A stretch of 32,362 nt of DNA from Bacillota bacterium (GTDB taxonomy: Bacteria > Bacillota > Clostridia > Acetivibrionales > DSM-1351). Positions 32,151 to 32,362 of this stretch are shown here, in pieces (the stretch's first letter is position 1; every line of letters begins with the position of its first letter). The notes beneath the pieces were generated by a model, which was not told where the DNA came from, made no database searches, and was given only the letters and a program-made list of their open reading frames with translations. A program made the position numbers and the translations under genes. The stretch spans positions 1-32,362 of the forward strand of contig JAEZOA010000129.1 of NCBI GenBank assembly GCA_023441625.1, in the 5' to 3' direction.

Positions 32151-32362
32151 TAGCTTATGCCTTTGAGCAAATTTCTTCAACTATTAACATATGTCCATAA
32201 TAAAAAAAACTTCTTTTATTTAACAAGGTTTTTTTACCTCTAATTATTAAAAAATTTTATTTGATAAAACTAATATTTACACTAGAACCATTTTCTCTTT
32301 CTCAAAAACGCTCGTTTAAAATAATTTCTTTTCCATAATACTTGGCTGTCTCCACCATGGTA
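32151..32362. other. AT-rich right edge, no gene recognised
   Basis: About 210 AT-rich bases lie upstream (minus strand) of the intron end. A short minus-strand frame MVETAKYYGKEIILNERF ends near 32302 and could be the tail of a gene beyond the edge. No reverse-transcriptase C-terminus is found, so any intron here is either open-reading-frame-less or truncated. Confidence 0.4.

Overview
The window is AT-rich, low-GC Firmicute DNA, most likely from an anaerobic Clostridia (Ruminiclostridium/Acetivibrio-type relatives are plausible, but the sequence does not prove a genus). Supporting signs are a methionine T-box upstream of metG, the tsaE-tsaB-rimI order, strong GGAGG ribosome binding sites, GTG/TTG starts and AT-rich promoters. 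No tRNA, rRNA or CRISPR array was seen.

Positions 1-22,000 are mostly ordinary chromosome. A minus-strand operon (amidohydrolase, tsaE, tsaB, rimI) serves tRNA t6A modification. A plus-strand manganese pair (mntR, mntH) follows, with candidate MntR operators. Then come a membrane-anchored C45-type acyltransferase/hydrolase with a TetR regulator, and a drug-efflux-type ABC-2 transporter whose promoter has MerR geometry and whose last gene is a MerR/GyrI-like regulator. metG with its T-box, a divergent Lrp/metallo-beta-lactamase pair, a short epoxyqueuosine-reductase-like protein, a DUF488 protein, an HTH-TPR regulator (with a decayed partial copy nearby), an HTH-Fic protein, a GNAT gene broken by one stop codon, and a secreted WG-repeat protein complete this part.

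Positions 22,050-32,105 form an accessory island bounded by two direct copies of a 102-bp sequence that differ at one base. The right-hand copy is continuous with what looks like the degenerate 3' end (domains V and VI) of a group II intron on the minus strand. Inside, reading on the minus strand, are: a decapitated AHH-nuclease toxin followed by an ankyrin-repeat protein and a split SUFU-domain protein (probable immunity genes); an Ntox15-type toxin followed by a GAD-like/DUF1851 (Tdi1-like) immunity gene; a GmrSD-type DUF262-DUF1524 restriction gene interrupted by one in-frame TAA; a small unknown gene; and the frameshifted, truncated remains of the AAA+ ATPase typical of extracellular contractile injection systems (eCIS).

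The most notable point is that the Ntox15 toxin begins with the same 71 residues as the eCIS ATPase relic, and the roughly 300 bp upstream are duplicated too. About 550-570 bp carrying the ATPase promoter and 5' end has therefore been copied onto the toxin trunk, making an in-frame chimera. The island reads as a graveyard or reservoir of displaced eCIS effector-immunity cassettes; no sheath, tube, baseplate or spike genes are in this window.
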